Notes: generated from the letters alone by a model not told the origin. A stretch of 64,000 bases of DNA from Hufsiella ginkgonis (GCF_009834915.1 NZ_WVHS01000001.1:1054001-1118000); one strand, 5' to 3'. Numbered from the stretch's first letter, positions 44,036 to 53,091 are shown. Translations and numbers: made by a program.

Positions 44036-44923
44036 ATGACCCAGATCAAAAAAGAAGACATTAAACAGGAAGTGTTTGACCTTTACGACGCCTACGCACA
44101 TAACCGCCTCGACCGGCGTACGTTTACGCAAAAACTATCCGCCTATGCGGTTGGCGGCCTTACAGTGTCCTCTTTAATGAGCTTTATGATGCCCGATTAC
44201 GAAGGCGCTATCCAGGTGAAGGCGGATGATCCGAGGTTAAAATCCGAATACATCAATTACCCTTCGCCTAAAGGCGGAAAAACGATCAAGGCGTTACTTT
44301 CCCGGCCGGCTGATGCGAAAAATAAGCTTGGCGGAATCATCGTGGTACACGAAAACCGCGGACTGAACCCGCATATTGAAGATGTGGCCCGGAGAGCTGC
44401 CCTGGCGGGATTTGTTTCGCTGGCGCCGGATGCCTTAACCCCGCTGGGTGGTTACCCGGGCACCGACGACGAAGGCCGCGCCATGCAAAGCAAACGCGAC
44501 CCCAAAGAAATGCAGGAGGACTTTATCGCCGCCTACGAGTACCTGAAAACCAACAAAGATTGCAACGGCAAGATCGGTGTAGTAGGCTTTTGCTATGGCG
44601 GTGGTATTGCCAACATGATGGCGGTACGCATCCCCGGCCTGGCAGCAGCCGTGCCTTTTTACGGAGGGCAGCCGGCCCTTGCCGATGTGCCCAATATTAA
44701 GGCTCCGCTGCAGCTGCATTACGCATCGCTCGATACCCGCATCACCGGCGGCTGGCCTGCCTACGAAGCCGCCTTAAAAGAAAACGGTAAGAAATACCAG
44801 GCGTTTATTTACGAAGGAGCAAACCACGGCTTTCACAACGATACCACACCCAGGTACGATAAAGCGGCTGCAGAACTGGCGTGGCAGCGTACGATCGGGT
44901 TTTTCAAGGAGAATTTGAACTAG
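44036..44923 (+). CDS. Dienelactone hydrolase family protein
   Basis: 295 residues from ATG 44036; a TTG at 44027 would add three. An N-terminal helical region with RRTFTQKLSAYAVGGLTVSSLMSF resembles a Tat-type or lipid-anchor leader. The alpha/beta hydrolase part has IIVVHENRGLNPHIEDVARR, nucleophile Cys186 in VGFCYGGG, and the His264 region YEGANHGFHND, with an Asp in YASLDTRI. Dienelactone hydrolases use a Cys-His-Asp triad; in this subgroup the natural substrate is unknown. Many Bacteroidota carry the same exported form. Confidence 0.9.
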   Translation: MTQIKKEDIKQEVFDLYDAYAHNRLDRRTFTQKLSAYAVGGLTVSSLMSFMMPDYEGAIQVKADDPRLKSEYINYPSPKGGKTIKALLSRPADAKNKLGGIIVVHENRGLNPHIEDVARRAALAGFVSLAPDALTPLGGYPGTDDEGRAMQSKRDPKEMQEDFIAAYEYLKTNKDCNGKIGVVGFCYGGGIANMMAVRIPGLAAAVPFYGGQPALADVPNIKAPLQLHYASLDTRITGGWPAYEAALKENGKKYQAFIYEGANHGFHNDTTPRYDKAAAELAWQRTIGFFKENLN

Positions 44924-45244
44924 CCGGGTTACTTCATACCACCGGGAATACTATTCTCCGTTCCCGTCATTCCCTACGGTATCGGTGATATTAACTTGGA
45001 CGATTCAGCCTCCTTCCGGTCTGCCGTATCCGCTCACCCATCATCATGAGCAAGAGATGCGACAAACCAGGCAGGCTGATCAACAAACCCAAACTATTAG
45101 CGATCCGGGCTTTCCTATTACTACCCGTAAAAGTATCTAATGAACACATTACCTAGATTAGAGCACGATTAGAATTAAAAATAAAATCCGGGACGCCTAT
45201 CTTCTACCTGTACCGGCACTTTAGGTTTTGAATAAATTATTATA

Positions 45245-45263
45245 TTTACGAACTATTCGTAAA
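45245..45263. promoter_or_regulatory. Palindromic operator just before the BlaI-like gene
   Basis: TTTACGAACTATTCGTAAA has perfect 8-base arms around CTA and ends one base before the ATG of the BlaI-like gene at 45265. BlaI/MecI repressors bind short dyads at their own promoters, so it is probably the autoregulation site. The preceding 320 bases from 44924 contain no gene. Confidence 0.6.
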
Positions 45264-45264
45264 T

Positions 45265-45627
45265 ATGGAGAAGTTGTCACAACAGGAAGAAGAGGCCATG
45301 CTCGCCGTATGGCAGGTAGAAAACGGTTTCATAAAGGATTTTATGGATGCCATGCCCGAGCCTAAACCACCCTATACTACGCTGGCCTCCACCATTAAAA
45401 ACCTGGAGAAAAAGGGCTATTTAAAAAGCGAGCGTTATGCCAATGCCAACCGCTACAGCGCCCTGGTGAAAGAGGCGGAGTATAAAAAACGCTTTATGTC
45501 TGGCTTTGTAAACAATTATTTCAAAAGCTCTTATAAAGAACTGGTCACATTCTTCGCGAAGGATAAAAAGATCAGCGCCGAAGAACTTAAAGAGATTATT
45601 AACCTGATCGAGAAACCGGAAAAATAA
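45265..45627 (+). CDS. BlaI/MecI/CopY-family repressor
   Basis: 120 residues with the winged helix of the family (LSQQEEEAMLAVWQVENGFIKDFMDAMPEPKPPYTTLASTIKNLEKKGYLKSE) and a helical dimer region. It starts a tight pair with the M56 peptidase gene 4 bases downstream. In the known systems the membrane peptidase signals the release or cleavage of BlaI. No beta-lactamase lies nearby. An operator-like palindrome precedes the start codon. Confidence 0.92.
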   Translation: MEKLSQQEEEAMLAVWQVENGFIKDFMDAMPEPKPPYTTLASTIKNLEKKGYLKSERYANANRYSALVKEAEYKKRFMSGFVNNYFKSSYKELVTFFAKDKKISAEELKEIINLIEKPEK

Positions 45628-45631
45628 AACG

Positions 45632-46957
45632 ATGCCGCAGCTGTTCATCATCCTGTTTAAGATTAACCTGGTGCTGCTGTTGTTTGCCGCGGCTTACTAT
45701 GGTGTGCTGCGAAGGCTGACCTTTTACACGCTCAACCGCTCGTTCCTGGTTTTCGGCATCGTGTTTTCATCGGCGTACCCGTTTATCGATCTTACCGACC
45801 TGTATCACCGGTTCTTCCCGGCAAACGACCAATTGGCGGCTTACGTGCCTGAGCTGAACCAGCGGGTGACCGGGCTTACGCCCCCGGCCCTCTTAACCGT
45901 AAACTGGGAACTGATGATGATCGTATTTTATGCCGGCACAGCGGCGATGGCATTGCGGTTGATCATTCAGCTTGTATCCTTGTATGGGGTACACCGCCGG
46001 TCTGCACCAGGGTCGGTTGCCAATCACCCGGTAAGGATCTTAACCGAAGCCATGGGCCCTTTTTCCTTCTGGCGGAACGTGTATATCAACCCTGCCCTTC
46101 ACCGCGAAAGCGAGCTGAGGACCATTCTCGAACACGAAAAGATCCACATCAGGCAATGGCATACGGCCGATATCCTGCTGGCTGAGCTAAGCATCGTGTT
46201 CTACTGGTTTAACCCCGGTGTGTGGCTGATCAAAAAAGCGGTGAAGGAAAATCTGGAGTTTATTACCGACGAAAAGATGCTTACCCGGGGTGTCGACCGT
46301 AAAACCTACCAGTACAGCTTATTAGCCGTTGGCAACCTGGCGCCGGCTACCACGATAGCTACCAATTTTAACCTGTCTGACCTGAAAAAGCGGATCCTGA
46401 TGATGAACTCCCGCCGGTCGTCGCGGTTAACGCTTGGCCGATATGTGCTGGTGCTGCCGGTGTTGCTGCTCATCACCCTAGCGTTTACCGTCTCTGACAA
46501 AGAAATACAAAAACAACTAGCGCCACTGCAGCAGGTCTTTATTAGGCCCGGGGAAATTAAAGAAGCTTCGGTGCTGCCTGCAGCAACTACCAAAAAGAAT
46601 ATCGCCTTTAACGCTACGGGTCGCGCCCGAACTGCAGCCATGACAGAAATCTCGATCGTTGAGCCGACGAAAGCTGCCGAGATCGACCCGGCACAGATCG
46701 GGTTCGCGGGTGTAGATCCCCTCCCGGTAACCTCTCCGCCGCTGCCGGCCGAACCGGTAAAGAAGCTCCAGCTGAGGTTACGCACACCCGGTATCATCGT
46801 TAATACACCCGCCGAAAATAGCGGGGACGACAAGGTGGTCACCGTAGTGGGCTATAGCTCCAGGTTAAAGTCATCCGCCGATACCACGAATCGCGCATTC
46901 GGTACCATACGTATTAACGGGAAGCAATTACAAGGCGTAATCGTAGCCAAGCCATAG
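45632..46957 (+). CDS. BlaR1-like M56 family membrane metallopeptidase
   Basis: 441 residues. Several membrane helices occupy the first 110 residues, the zinc site is HEKIH (His168, Glu169, His172), and NLEFITDEKML carries the third ligand region. One more membrane segment (RYVLVLPVLLLITLAFTV) leads to a C-terminal proline-rich periplasmic part without a penicillin-binding domain. It pairs with the BlaI-like repressor. The trigger is unlikely to be a beta-lactam, since the sensor domain is missing. Confidence 0.9.
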   Translation: MPQLFIILFKINLVLLLFAAAYYGVLRRLTFYTLNRSFLVFGIVFSSAYPFIDLTDLYHRFFPANDQLAAYVPELNQRVTGLTPPALLTVNWELMMIVFYAGTAAMALRLIIQLVSLYGVHRRSAPGSVANHPVRILTEAMGPFSFWRNVYINPALHRESELRTILEHEKIHIRQWHTADILLAELSIVFYWFNPGVWLIKKAVKENLEFITDEKMLTRGVDRKTYQYSLLAVGNLAPATTIATNFNLSDLKKRILMMNSRRSSRLTLGRYVLVLPVLLLITLAFTVSDKEIQKQLAPLQQVFIRPGEIKEASVLPAATTKKNIAFNATGRARTAAMTEISIVEPTKAAEIDPAQIGFAGVDPLPVTSPPLPAEPVKKLQLRLRTPGIIVNTPAENSGDDKVVTVVGYSSRLKSSADTTNRAFGTIRINGKQLQGVIVAKP

Positions 46958-47059
46958 CCAGGAATCACATTTCGTAAAATTTAATCGCTGATTTAAAGGT
47001 AGTAACCTAGAATTTTGATTTAAAAATAATATAGTCTATAGTTTTAGTAGATATTGTAT

Positions 47060-47067
47060 TACATTTG
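47060..47067 (+). promoter_or_regulatory. -7 element ahead of the SAM riboswitch
   Basis: TACATTTG matches TAnnTTTG and sits about 33 bases before the riboswitch. A clear TTG is not seen at the proper distance upstream. The 100 bases before it (46958-47059) are AT-rich and hold no gene. Confidence 0.5.
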
Positions 47068-47099
47068 TCCCGGTAAACGTACCGTTCTTTAATTTCCTG

Positions 47100-47206
47100 C
47101 TTATCCAGAAAGACGGAGGGAAAGGCCCTGTGAAGTCTTAGCAACCTGTAAACGCCATGTTATCAAGGTGCTAATTCCTGTTTCGAAGCAATTCGGAAAA
47201 GATAAG
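47100..47206 (+). ncRNA. SAM-I riboswitch (S-box)
   Basis: CTTATC (47100-47105) pairs with GATAAG (47201-47206) as helix P1. Between them are the S-box landmarks in order: ATCCAGAAAGACGGAGGGAA, then GGCCCTGTGAAG, then TTAGCAACCTG, and AAGGTGCTAATTCC. These are the conserved elements of class I SAM riboswitches. It lies in the leader of the SusC/SusD/TlpA operon, so SAM should lower expression of that operon. Confidence 0.9.
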
Positions 47207-47310
47207 TTAGTTTATGTTCCGGCCGGAAAAACTCGCTCATCTGCCGCCCTGCTCCACCTGTTCTGTTGATAAGCCCGGTAGTTTACCGAAACTATTAACA
47301 CACCTAGAAC

Positions 47311-47370
47311 ATGAAATTTTTTACCTGCTTATCCGCCCCATTGGTCACCGCATCGATGCATTGTTGTTGA
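47311..47370 (+). CDS. Short leader peptide ending Cys-Cys
   Basis: ATG 47311 to TGA 47368-47370 gives the 19-residue MKFFTCLSAPLVTASMHCC. It lies after the SAM riboswitch and 78 bases before the SusC start, with a GC-rich hairpin directly behind it. Peptides with Cys codons at the end are known in actinobacteria as cysteine-responsive attenuators. A similar job here is an inference. A 65-residue frame overlapping it in another phase (47214-47411) looks less natural. Confidence 0.5.
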   Translation: MKFFTCLSAPLVTASMHCC

Positions 47371-47383
47371 ATTTGCCTGCCGT

Positions 47384-47406
47384 GCGGGGAGCTGCGGCCG
47401 CCCCGC
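47384..47406 (+). terminator. GC-rich hairpin between leader peptide and SusC
   Basis: GCGGGG (47384-47389) pairs with CCCCGC (47401-47406) across an 11-base loop. It starts 14 bases after the leader peptide stop codon. No T-run follows, so it is more likely a pausing or attenuation structure than a full intrinsic terminator. Confidence 0.45.
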
Positions 47407-47448
47407 GATAGCACATTTTCGATCATTCTATTAGCCTTTAATCACAAC

Positions 47449-50400
47449 ATGAAAACAAAATTACTTGCCTGCCTGGCGGTCCTGCTGGCACTCGTCAGCC
47501 ACAGCTATGCGCAGGATAAACGGGTTACCGGCACGGTAACCCAGGAAGATACTCAACAGGCGCTGGCCGGCGTCAGCGTACTGATAAAAGAAACCGGGAG
47601 AAGCACTTATACCGATGCCGACGGTCGTTTTGCCATCCTGGTAAAGCCGGAAGAGCGTACGCTTATATTTACCTATGTAGGGTTCGATAAACAAGAGGCT
47701 GCTATTACCGATGCCCCGGTAAACATCTCCCTGAGATCAGCCAGCAATACCCTCAACGAGGTACTCGTGGTGGCTTATGGCACTGCGAATAAAACAACGT
47801 ATACCGGCTCCGCATCCGTGGTGAACGCCGAACAGATTCAGCGGCAGCAGGTTTCGACCCTGAGCCGTAGCTTGCAGGGGTTGGCGCCTGGTGTACAATC
47901 AATAGCCTCTGCAGGCCAGCCGGGCAGCGACGCTACTTTACGTATCCGCGGCATCGGTTCGGTAAATGCTTCGAGCACGCCGCTTTACGTAGTGGATGGC
48001 GTGCCGTTTTCGGGAAACATCAATGCCATCAGCCCCAACGATGTACAGTCTATCACCGTACTCAAAGATGCGTCGGCCAGTGCGTTATACGGCTCGCGCG
48101 GCGCGAATGGCGTAGTGATCATTACCAGCAAACAAGGCAAACTGAACACTAAGCCGCAGGTATCGCTCAATGCCAGTACCGGGCTCTCCAGCCGCGCGGT
48201 GGCCGATTACGGCTTCGTAAACACGCAGCAATATTTCGAGCTTGAATGGGAAGCCTTGCGCAACAACCAGCTCGACCAGGGGAAAACGGCAGCGCTCGCT
48301 GCACAATACGCTACTAACGAGCTGGTGAGTACCCTCAAGATCAATCCCTTTGGCACGGCATACCCAAACCCGGTAGGGCTGGATGGCAAACTGGTGGCCG
48401 GCGCCGTACCCCTCTGGAACGACGACTGGGCCGAATCGCTCTCCCGCACCGGTATCCGCAATGAGCTCAGCCTGGGCATCAGCGGCGGCAGCGCCGACTC
48501 GAAATACTTCGTTTCCGGTGGTTACCTGAGCGATAAAGGGTTCATCGTAGCTTCGGGTTTCCAGCGCTTTAATACCCGCGTAAACTACAATACCCGGGTA
48601 AACAACTGGTTCGAAGCCGGCCTGAACGTTACGGCCTCGTCTACCAGCCAGGATTCGCCGCCGCAAACAGACAGCAGCCAGGGGAACTTCGCCAACTTTC
48701 CCCGCCTGGTATCCAATATCTACCCGGTATACGAACGCAATGCCGACGGCTCTTACAAACTCGACGAGAACGGCAACCGTATTTACGATTTTGGCAACTA
48801 CCGCCCAAGCTCGGCGGCTACCGGCAACAACCTGCTGGGCGGCGCCGACCTGAATAAGTACAGCAGTAAGAACGATGCATTAACCTTTCGCGGCAATATC
48901 CAACTGAACATTGCCAACGGGCTGAAGTTAAAGAGCAGCCTCAATGCGGATTATAACAGCCGCCTCGGTCACTCTTATACCAATCCCATCCTGGGAACAG
49001 GCGTAAGCGGCGGCGGCTCGGTAAGCAAAAGCAGCGCAAGGGGCCTGGGATACACTTTCAACAACCTGCTTAGTTATACCTTCGATCTCGCCGCCAATCA
49101 TTTCGACCTGCTTGGCGGCCAGGAAGTGTATAACTATAATACCTCGTCGCTCTCCGGCTCGCGCAGCAACTTCGGCTTTGCCGATAAGGACGAGCCGGCA
49201 GCGGCATCGCTCCTTAACAGCTTCAGCGGCAGTTCAGACAACTACAAGCTTGCCAGTTTCCTGGGAAAGATCGACTATAACTTCGATGGCAGGTACTATT
49301 TCTCGGCGAGCTTCCGCCGCGATGGCTCGTCGCGTTTCAGCGCGGATTCGCGGTGGGGTAATTTCTGGTCGTTCGGCGCTTCGTGGAACGCCAAATCCGA
49401 ATCGTTTCTCCAGGACGCCGGCTGGCTTAACAGCTTGAGCTTCAAAGGCAGCTACGGCGCACAGGGGAACGATAACCTCGGCAGTTACTACGCTTACCGC
49501 GGCTTATACAGTATTTACAACAGTCTCGGCAATGCCGGACTGATCTCTTCGCGCCTGCCTACACCCGGCCTGAAATGGGAAACCAACCTCAACCTGAACA
49601 TCGGTACTGACTTTGCCCTGTTCGATAACCGCCTGAGCGGGTCGTTCGAAGTGTATAACCGTAGCTCCAAGGACCTGCTGTTCAGCCGGCCGCTCTCTCC
49701 ATCGCTGGGCTTTACTGATATCGACGATAACATCGGCTCGCTGAAAAACACCGGGTTCGAGGGCAACCTCCAGGTGTCGCCGGTGCGGAACAAGGTATTC
49801 CGGTGGGACCTTGGCGTAAACTTCGGTCATTATAAGAACAAGATCACCAAACTGCCGCAAAAGGAGATCATCGCGGGTGCTATCGGGCAGCTTGGGTCGA
49901 CCAAGAAGCTCACCGTGGGCAGCTCGGTGTACGATTTCTACATTCGTGAATGGGCGGGCGTAGACCCTGCGAACGGAAAACCGCTGTGGTACAAGGATGT
50001 GATCAGCAGCGGGCAGGTTACCGGCCGTACCACGACCAGCGTGTTTGCCGATGCCAGCCAGTACTTCCAGGGAAGCGCCCTGCCAGATCTGTATGGCGGC
50101 GTAACCAACAACTTCCGCTACCGCAACTTCAGCCTGTCGGCCGTGCTGGCTTACAACCTGGGCGGCAAGATCCTCGATCTCGACGAGGTGATGATCTCCC
50201 ACAATGGCGAAGGCATCGGCCGCACCTGGAGCGCCGATATCCTCGACCGCTGGACACCTGAACACACCAGCACCGATGTGCCCCGCCTCAGCACCATCGC
50301 TACCAACTGGAACAGTATTTCTACACGGTTCCTCTACAACGCTACGTATGCACGCCTCAAAAATGTGAACCTTGGTTACGACCTTCCGGGAGCCCTGGCG

Positions 50401-50565
50401 AAACGCATCGGCGTTAAAGACGTGCGGGTATTTGCCAGCGGCGAAAACCTGGTGACGCTTTTCGGGCACGACGGACTGGACCCGGAACAAGCAGTGGACG
50501 GCGTAACCTTCTACCGCTACCCTGCCCAGAAAACCTTTTCATTCGGCCTAAATCTCTCTTTTTAA
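47449..50565 (+). CDS. SusC/RagA-type TonB-linked outer-membrane transporter
   Basis: 1038 residues with a signal peptide (MKTKLLACLAVLLALVSHSYA). A carboxypeptidase-D-like domain (VTGTVTQEDTQQALAGVSVLI) leads to a TonB box and plug: NEVLVVAYGTANKTTYTGSA, LRIRGIGSVNASSTPLYVVDG, then VLKDASASALYGSRGANGVVIITSK. A 22-strand barrel ends in YPAQKTFSFGLNLSF. It works with the SusD lipoprotein 10 bases downstream to import nutrient oligomers. The riboswitch upstream suggests a sulfur-related cargo rather than a glycan. Confidence 0.95.
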   Translation: MKTKLLACLAVLLALVSHSYAQDKRVTGTVTQEDTQQALAGVSVLIKETGRSTYTDADGRFAILVKPEERTLIFTYVGFDKQEAAITDAPVNISLRSASNTLNEVLVVAYGTANKTTYTGSASVVNAEQIQRQQVSTLSRSLQGLAPGVQSIASAGQPGSDATLRIRGIGSVNASSTPLYVVDGVPFSGNINAISPNDVQSITVLKDASASALYGSRGANGVVIITSKQGKLNTKPQVSLNASTGLSSRAVADYGFVNTQQYFELEWEALRNNQLDQGKTAALAAQYATNELVSTLKINPFGTAYPNPVGLDGKLVAGAVPLWNDDWAESLSRTGIRNELSLGISGGSADSKYFVSGGYLSDKGFIVASGFQRFNTRVNYNTRVNNWFEAGLNVTASSTSQDSPPQTDSSQGNFANFPRLVSNIYPVYERNADGSYKLDENGNRIYDFGNYRPSSAATGNNLLGGADLNKYSSKNDALTFRGNIQLNIANGLKLKSSLNADYNSRLGHSYTNPILGTGVSGGGSVSKSSARGLGYTFNNLLSYTFDLAANHFDLLGGQEVYNYNTSSLSGSRSNFGFADKDEPAAASLLNSFSGSSDNYKLASFLGKIDYNFDGRYYFSASFRRDGSSRFSADSRWGNFWSFGASWNAKSESFLQDAGWLNSLSFKGSYGAQGNDNLGSYYAYRGLYSIYNSLGNAGLISSRLPTPGLKWETNLNLNIGTDFALFDNRLSGSFEVYNRSSKDLLFSRPLSPSLGFTDIDDNIGSLKNTGFEGNLQVSPVRNKVFRWDLGVNFGHYKNKITKLPQKEIIAGAIGQLGSTKKLTVGSSVYDFYIREWAGVDPANGKPLWYKDVISSGQVTGRTTTSVFADASQYFQGSALPDLYGGVTNNFRYRNFSLSAVLAYNLGGKILDLDEVMISHNGEGIGRTWSADILDRWTPEHTSTDVPRLSTIATNWNSISTRFLYNATYARLKNVNLGYDLPGALAKRIGVKDVRVFASGENLVTLFGHDGLDPEQAVDGVTFYRYPAQKTFSFGLNLSF

Positions 50566-50575
50566 ATCAGAAAAC

Positions 50576-52054
50576 ATGAAATCTCTAAAAACTATCCTCT
50601 ATATACTGCTCGCCGGGCTGGCGCTTACCGGCTCCGGCTGCAGCGACGAGTTTTTCGATACGGCCCCTTCTGGCGACCTCACCGATGCCGAAGCGTTCGC
50701 CTCTACCAAAAACATCGATGCACTGGTGAACGGAACGCTCCGCTACCTGATGGAAACCAGCACGTCGCAGGACAATCCCGGCTATGGCGCTATCCTGCTT
50801 ACCCGCGACGCGATGGCCGACGATGCGATCCCCCGCGACGGCGTATATGGCTTCCGCGATTCCTACCCGTACAAAGACCCGTTTGACAATACCACCCGCC
50901 GTGCGCTGTTTTTCTGGAGCTTCCAGTACAAGGTGATCGATAACGCAAACAATATACTGGCCAAAACAGACGCCGCCGCCGGCACGGATGCCGATAAAAA
51001 GTACCTGAAAGGACAAGCTTACGCGCTCCGCGCCTTTGTGTACCTGAACCTGGTACGCCAATACCAGTTCACTTACAGCAAGGATAAAACAGCCAAAGCC
51101 GTACCTATTTATATCGAGCCGTCCACTCCCTCTACAGCCGGGAAGCCACGCGCTACCGTAGAAGAAGTTTATAGCCAGGTAATTGCCGACCTCACCCAGG
51201 CCGAAACGCTGCTGGCAGGCTTTAAGCGTTCGGTGAAGAACCGGCCGGATGTAAACGTAGTGAAAGGATTGCTCGCCCGCACTTACCTTACGCAGCAAAA
51301 ATGGGACCTCGCCGCGGCAAAAGCCGCCGAAGCACGTTCGGGCTACCCGGTGATGGAAGCCTCCCAATACCTGCAGGGCTTTAACGACGTAACCAACCCT
51401 GAGTGGATCTGGGGACACCCGCAAAAGGCCGATCAAAACCTTGGAGGCGCCTCTTTTTTTGCCTATATCGATGTAACACCGGCTTCGGGCTACCGCAGCA
51501 TCATGCCTGATCCGTATTTCCGCGCGCTGTTTGACAATGCCGATATCCGCAAATCGCTGTTCGAAGTGGTTACCACCGCTTCCGACCCAATGTACCGATG
51601 GATCAAGTACAAAAAGTTCGTAGACAAAACGGACAAGTCGGGAAACATTCCGCTGATGCGCTCCTCGGAGATGGCATTGATCGAAGCAGAAAGCAAGGCC
51701 CGCCTGCACGACCTCGCCGGTGCGGTTACCGCCCTGAACCTGGTACGCGTAAAGCGTAACCTCCCCGCGGCGGCGGCAGCTAACTTTGACGAAATCGGGC
51801 TGATCGACGAGATCATCCGCGAGCGCCGGCGTGAGCTTTGGGGTGAAGGTTTCCGGCTCGACGACATCCTGCGCCTGCAGCAGGCCGTAGTGCGTAAGGA
51901 GACCACCGAAACCGTGAAGATCGGCACCGCTGACGTGCTGCTTAAAGGACATTACGTACGCGTGTTCCCGGATAACAGCCCCCTCGTGGCAAATAGTCCC
52001 TATTACCTGTTCCCTATTCCCGTTAACGAAATAAACACCAACCCCAATCTCTAA
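50576..52054 (+). CDS. SusD/RagB-family nutrient-binding lipoprotein
   Basis: 492 residues with a lipoprotein leader (lipobox TGSGC). A TPR-like core is visible (YLKGQAYALRAFVYLNLVRQYQFTY...VEEVYSQVIADLTQAETLL...VKGLLARTYLTQQKWDLAAAKAAEA), and the C-terminal RagB/SusD signature IIRERRRELWGEGFRLDDILRLQQ is present. The final YYLFPIPVNEINTNPNL is the usual end. It caps the SusC barrel at the cell surface; the TlpA-like gene follows after 3 bases. Confidence 0.95.
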   Translation: MKSLKTILYILLAGLALTGSGCSDEFFDTAPSGDLTDAEAFASTKNIDALVNGTLRYLMETSTSQDNPGYGAILLTRDAMADDAIPRDGVYGFRDSYPYKDPFDNTTRRALFFWSFQYKVIDNANNILAKTDAAAGTDADKKYLKGQAYALRAFVYLNLVRQYQFTYSKDKTAKAVPIYIEPSTPSTAGKPRATVEEVYSQVIADLTQAETLLAGFKRSVKNRPDVNVVKGLLARTYLTQQKWDLAAAKAAEARSGYPVMEASQYLQGFNDVTNPEWIWGHPQKADQNLGGASFFAYIDVTPASGYRSIMPDPYFRALFDNADIRKSLFEVVTTASDPMYRWIKYKKFVDKTDKSGNIPLMRSSEMALIEAESKARLHDLAGAVTALNLVRVKRNLPAAAAANFDEIGLIDEIIRERRRELWGEGFRLDDILRLQQAVVRKETTETVKIGTADVLLKGHYVRVFPDNSPLVANSPYYLFPIPVNEINTNPNL

Positions 52055-52057
52055 AGT

Positions 52058-53071
52058 ATGAAAACGTTAAAATCTGTCATCGCACTGGCGTTCGGCGTAG
52101 TCGCCGGAAACGCCGCTTTCCCGCAGGCGCCCGCTACTCTTCAACTTGACGGCCGCACGCCGGTAACCGGAAAAGTGTATCTCCAGAAGTTCCAGAACAA
52201 GATGTTCAGCACGATCGATTCCTCGAAAATCACAAACGGCAAGTTCCGGTTTGCTACCCCGGTACAGCTGCCGGAACTGTATGGGCTCACGTTCGACAAA
52301 GACAAAGCGCCTTATTTCCTGTTCCTCGACAACCCGAAAGCGGAAATCTCGCTGGACTCGGCGAAGTATTTTGCAAACACTACCGTGAAGGGATCTGCAG
52401 CGCAGGACCTGTTTAGCCTTTATAAAACGCAGCGCGGTGTAAAGATCGACGAGTTTATTAAAGCACAACCTGCCTCCATCGTATCGGCCTACGTGTTGTA
52501 CCGCGATTTTTCCTACCGCCTTACGCCGGAGGAGATCGAAAGCAACGTAGCATTGCTGGACAAATCGCTGGCCGGCACGCAATATGTGCAGGTGCTGAAC
52601 GGGCTGCCGGCCGTACTCCGGAAGGTAGCCGTCGGCAATAAAGCGCCCGATTTCACCTCTACGGATGTGAACGGCAAATCCTTCACGCTGTCGCAAAACC
52701 TTGGCAAATACATCCTGCTCGATTTCTGGGCCGCCTGGTGCGGCCCATGCCGGAGGGAGAACCCGAACGTAGTGAAAGCTTTCGAGAAATATAAAGACCG
52801 CGGTTTTACCGTGATAGGCGTATCGCTGGACAAGAGCAAGGCGGCCTGGGTAAAGGCCATCAAAGACGATGGGCTTAACTGGACGCAGGTTTCGGACCTT
52901 AAATATTGGGACAGCGAACCGGCTAAGCTTTTTGCCGTACGCGCCATCCCGGGGAACTTCCTCATCGCGCCCGATGGCACCATTGTGGGCCGTAACCTGA
53001 GAGGCGCCGAGCTGCAGCAGAAGCTGGAAGAGCTGCTCGGGGCAAGTGCGGCTAACGCGGCCGGGAAATAG
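52058..53071 (+). CDS. TlpA-like thioredoxin with DUF4369-type N-terminal domain
   Basis: 337 residues. The N-terminal leader is followed by a DUF4369-like beta domain (PVTGKVYLQKFQNKMFSTIDSSKITNGKFRF, residues about 30-120). A helical spacer leads to an AhpC/TSA-type thioredoxin domain (APDFTSTDVNGKSFTLSQNLGKYILLDFWAAWCGPCRREN, active site CGPC at residues 228-231; cis-Pro at AIPGNFLI). Such proteins reduce disulfides in the periplasm. Third in the SusC-SusD operon, it fits handling of a thiol- or disulfide-containing cargo. Confidence 0.92.
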   Translation: MKTLKSVIALAFGVVAGNAAFPQAPATLQLDGRTPVTGKVYLQKFQNKMFSTIDSSKITNGKFRFATPVQLPELYGLTFDKDKAPYFLFLDNPKAEISLDSAKYFANTTVKGSAAQDLFSLYKTQRGVKIDEFIKAQPASIVSAYVLYRDFSYRLTPEEIESNVALLDKSLAGTQYVQVLNGLPAVLRKVAVGNKAPDFTSTDVNGKSFTLSQNLGKYILLDFWAAWCGPCRRENPNVVKAFEKYKDRGFTVIGVSLDKSKAAWVKAIKDDGLNWTQVSDLKYWDSEPAKLFAVRAIPGNFLIAPDGTIVGRNLRGAELQQKLEELLGASAANAAGK

Positions 53072-53091
53072 CGGCAAGTTCACTTGATTTT

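Noticed and set aside
45047-45157. 36-residue plus-strand frame starting MSKRCDKPGRLINKPK before the BlaI-like gene
   Set aside because: No start-site context, no recognisable pattern and an unlikely position; probably chance.
47214-47411. 65-residue plus-strand open frame after the SAM riboswitch
   Set aside because: It overlaps the 19-residue Cys-Cys leader in another phase, runs through the GC hairpin and has an odd composition (alanine/proline-rich end); the short peptide is the better explanation.
50585-51952. 455-residue minus-strand open frame inside the SusD gene
   Set aside because: Antisense shadow of SusD; the same holds for the long frames opposite SusC (49504-50490) and the TlpA-like gene (52067-53101).
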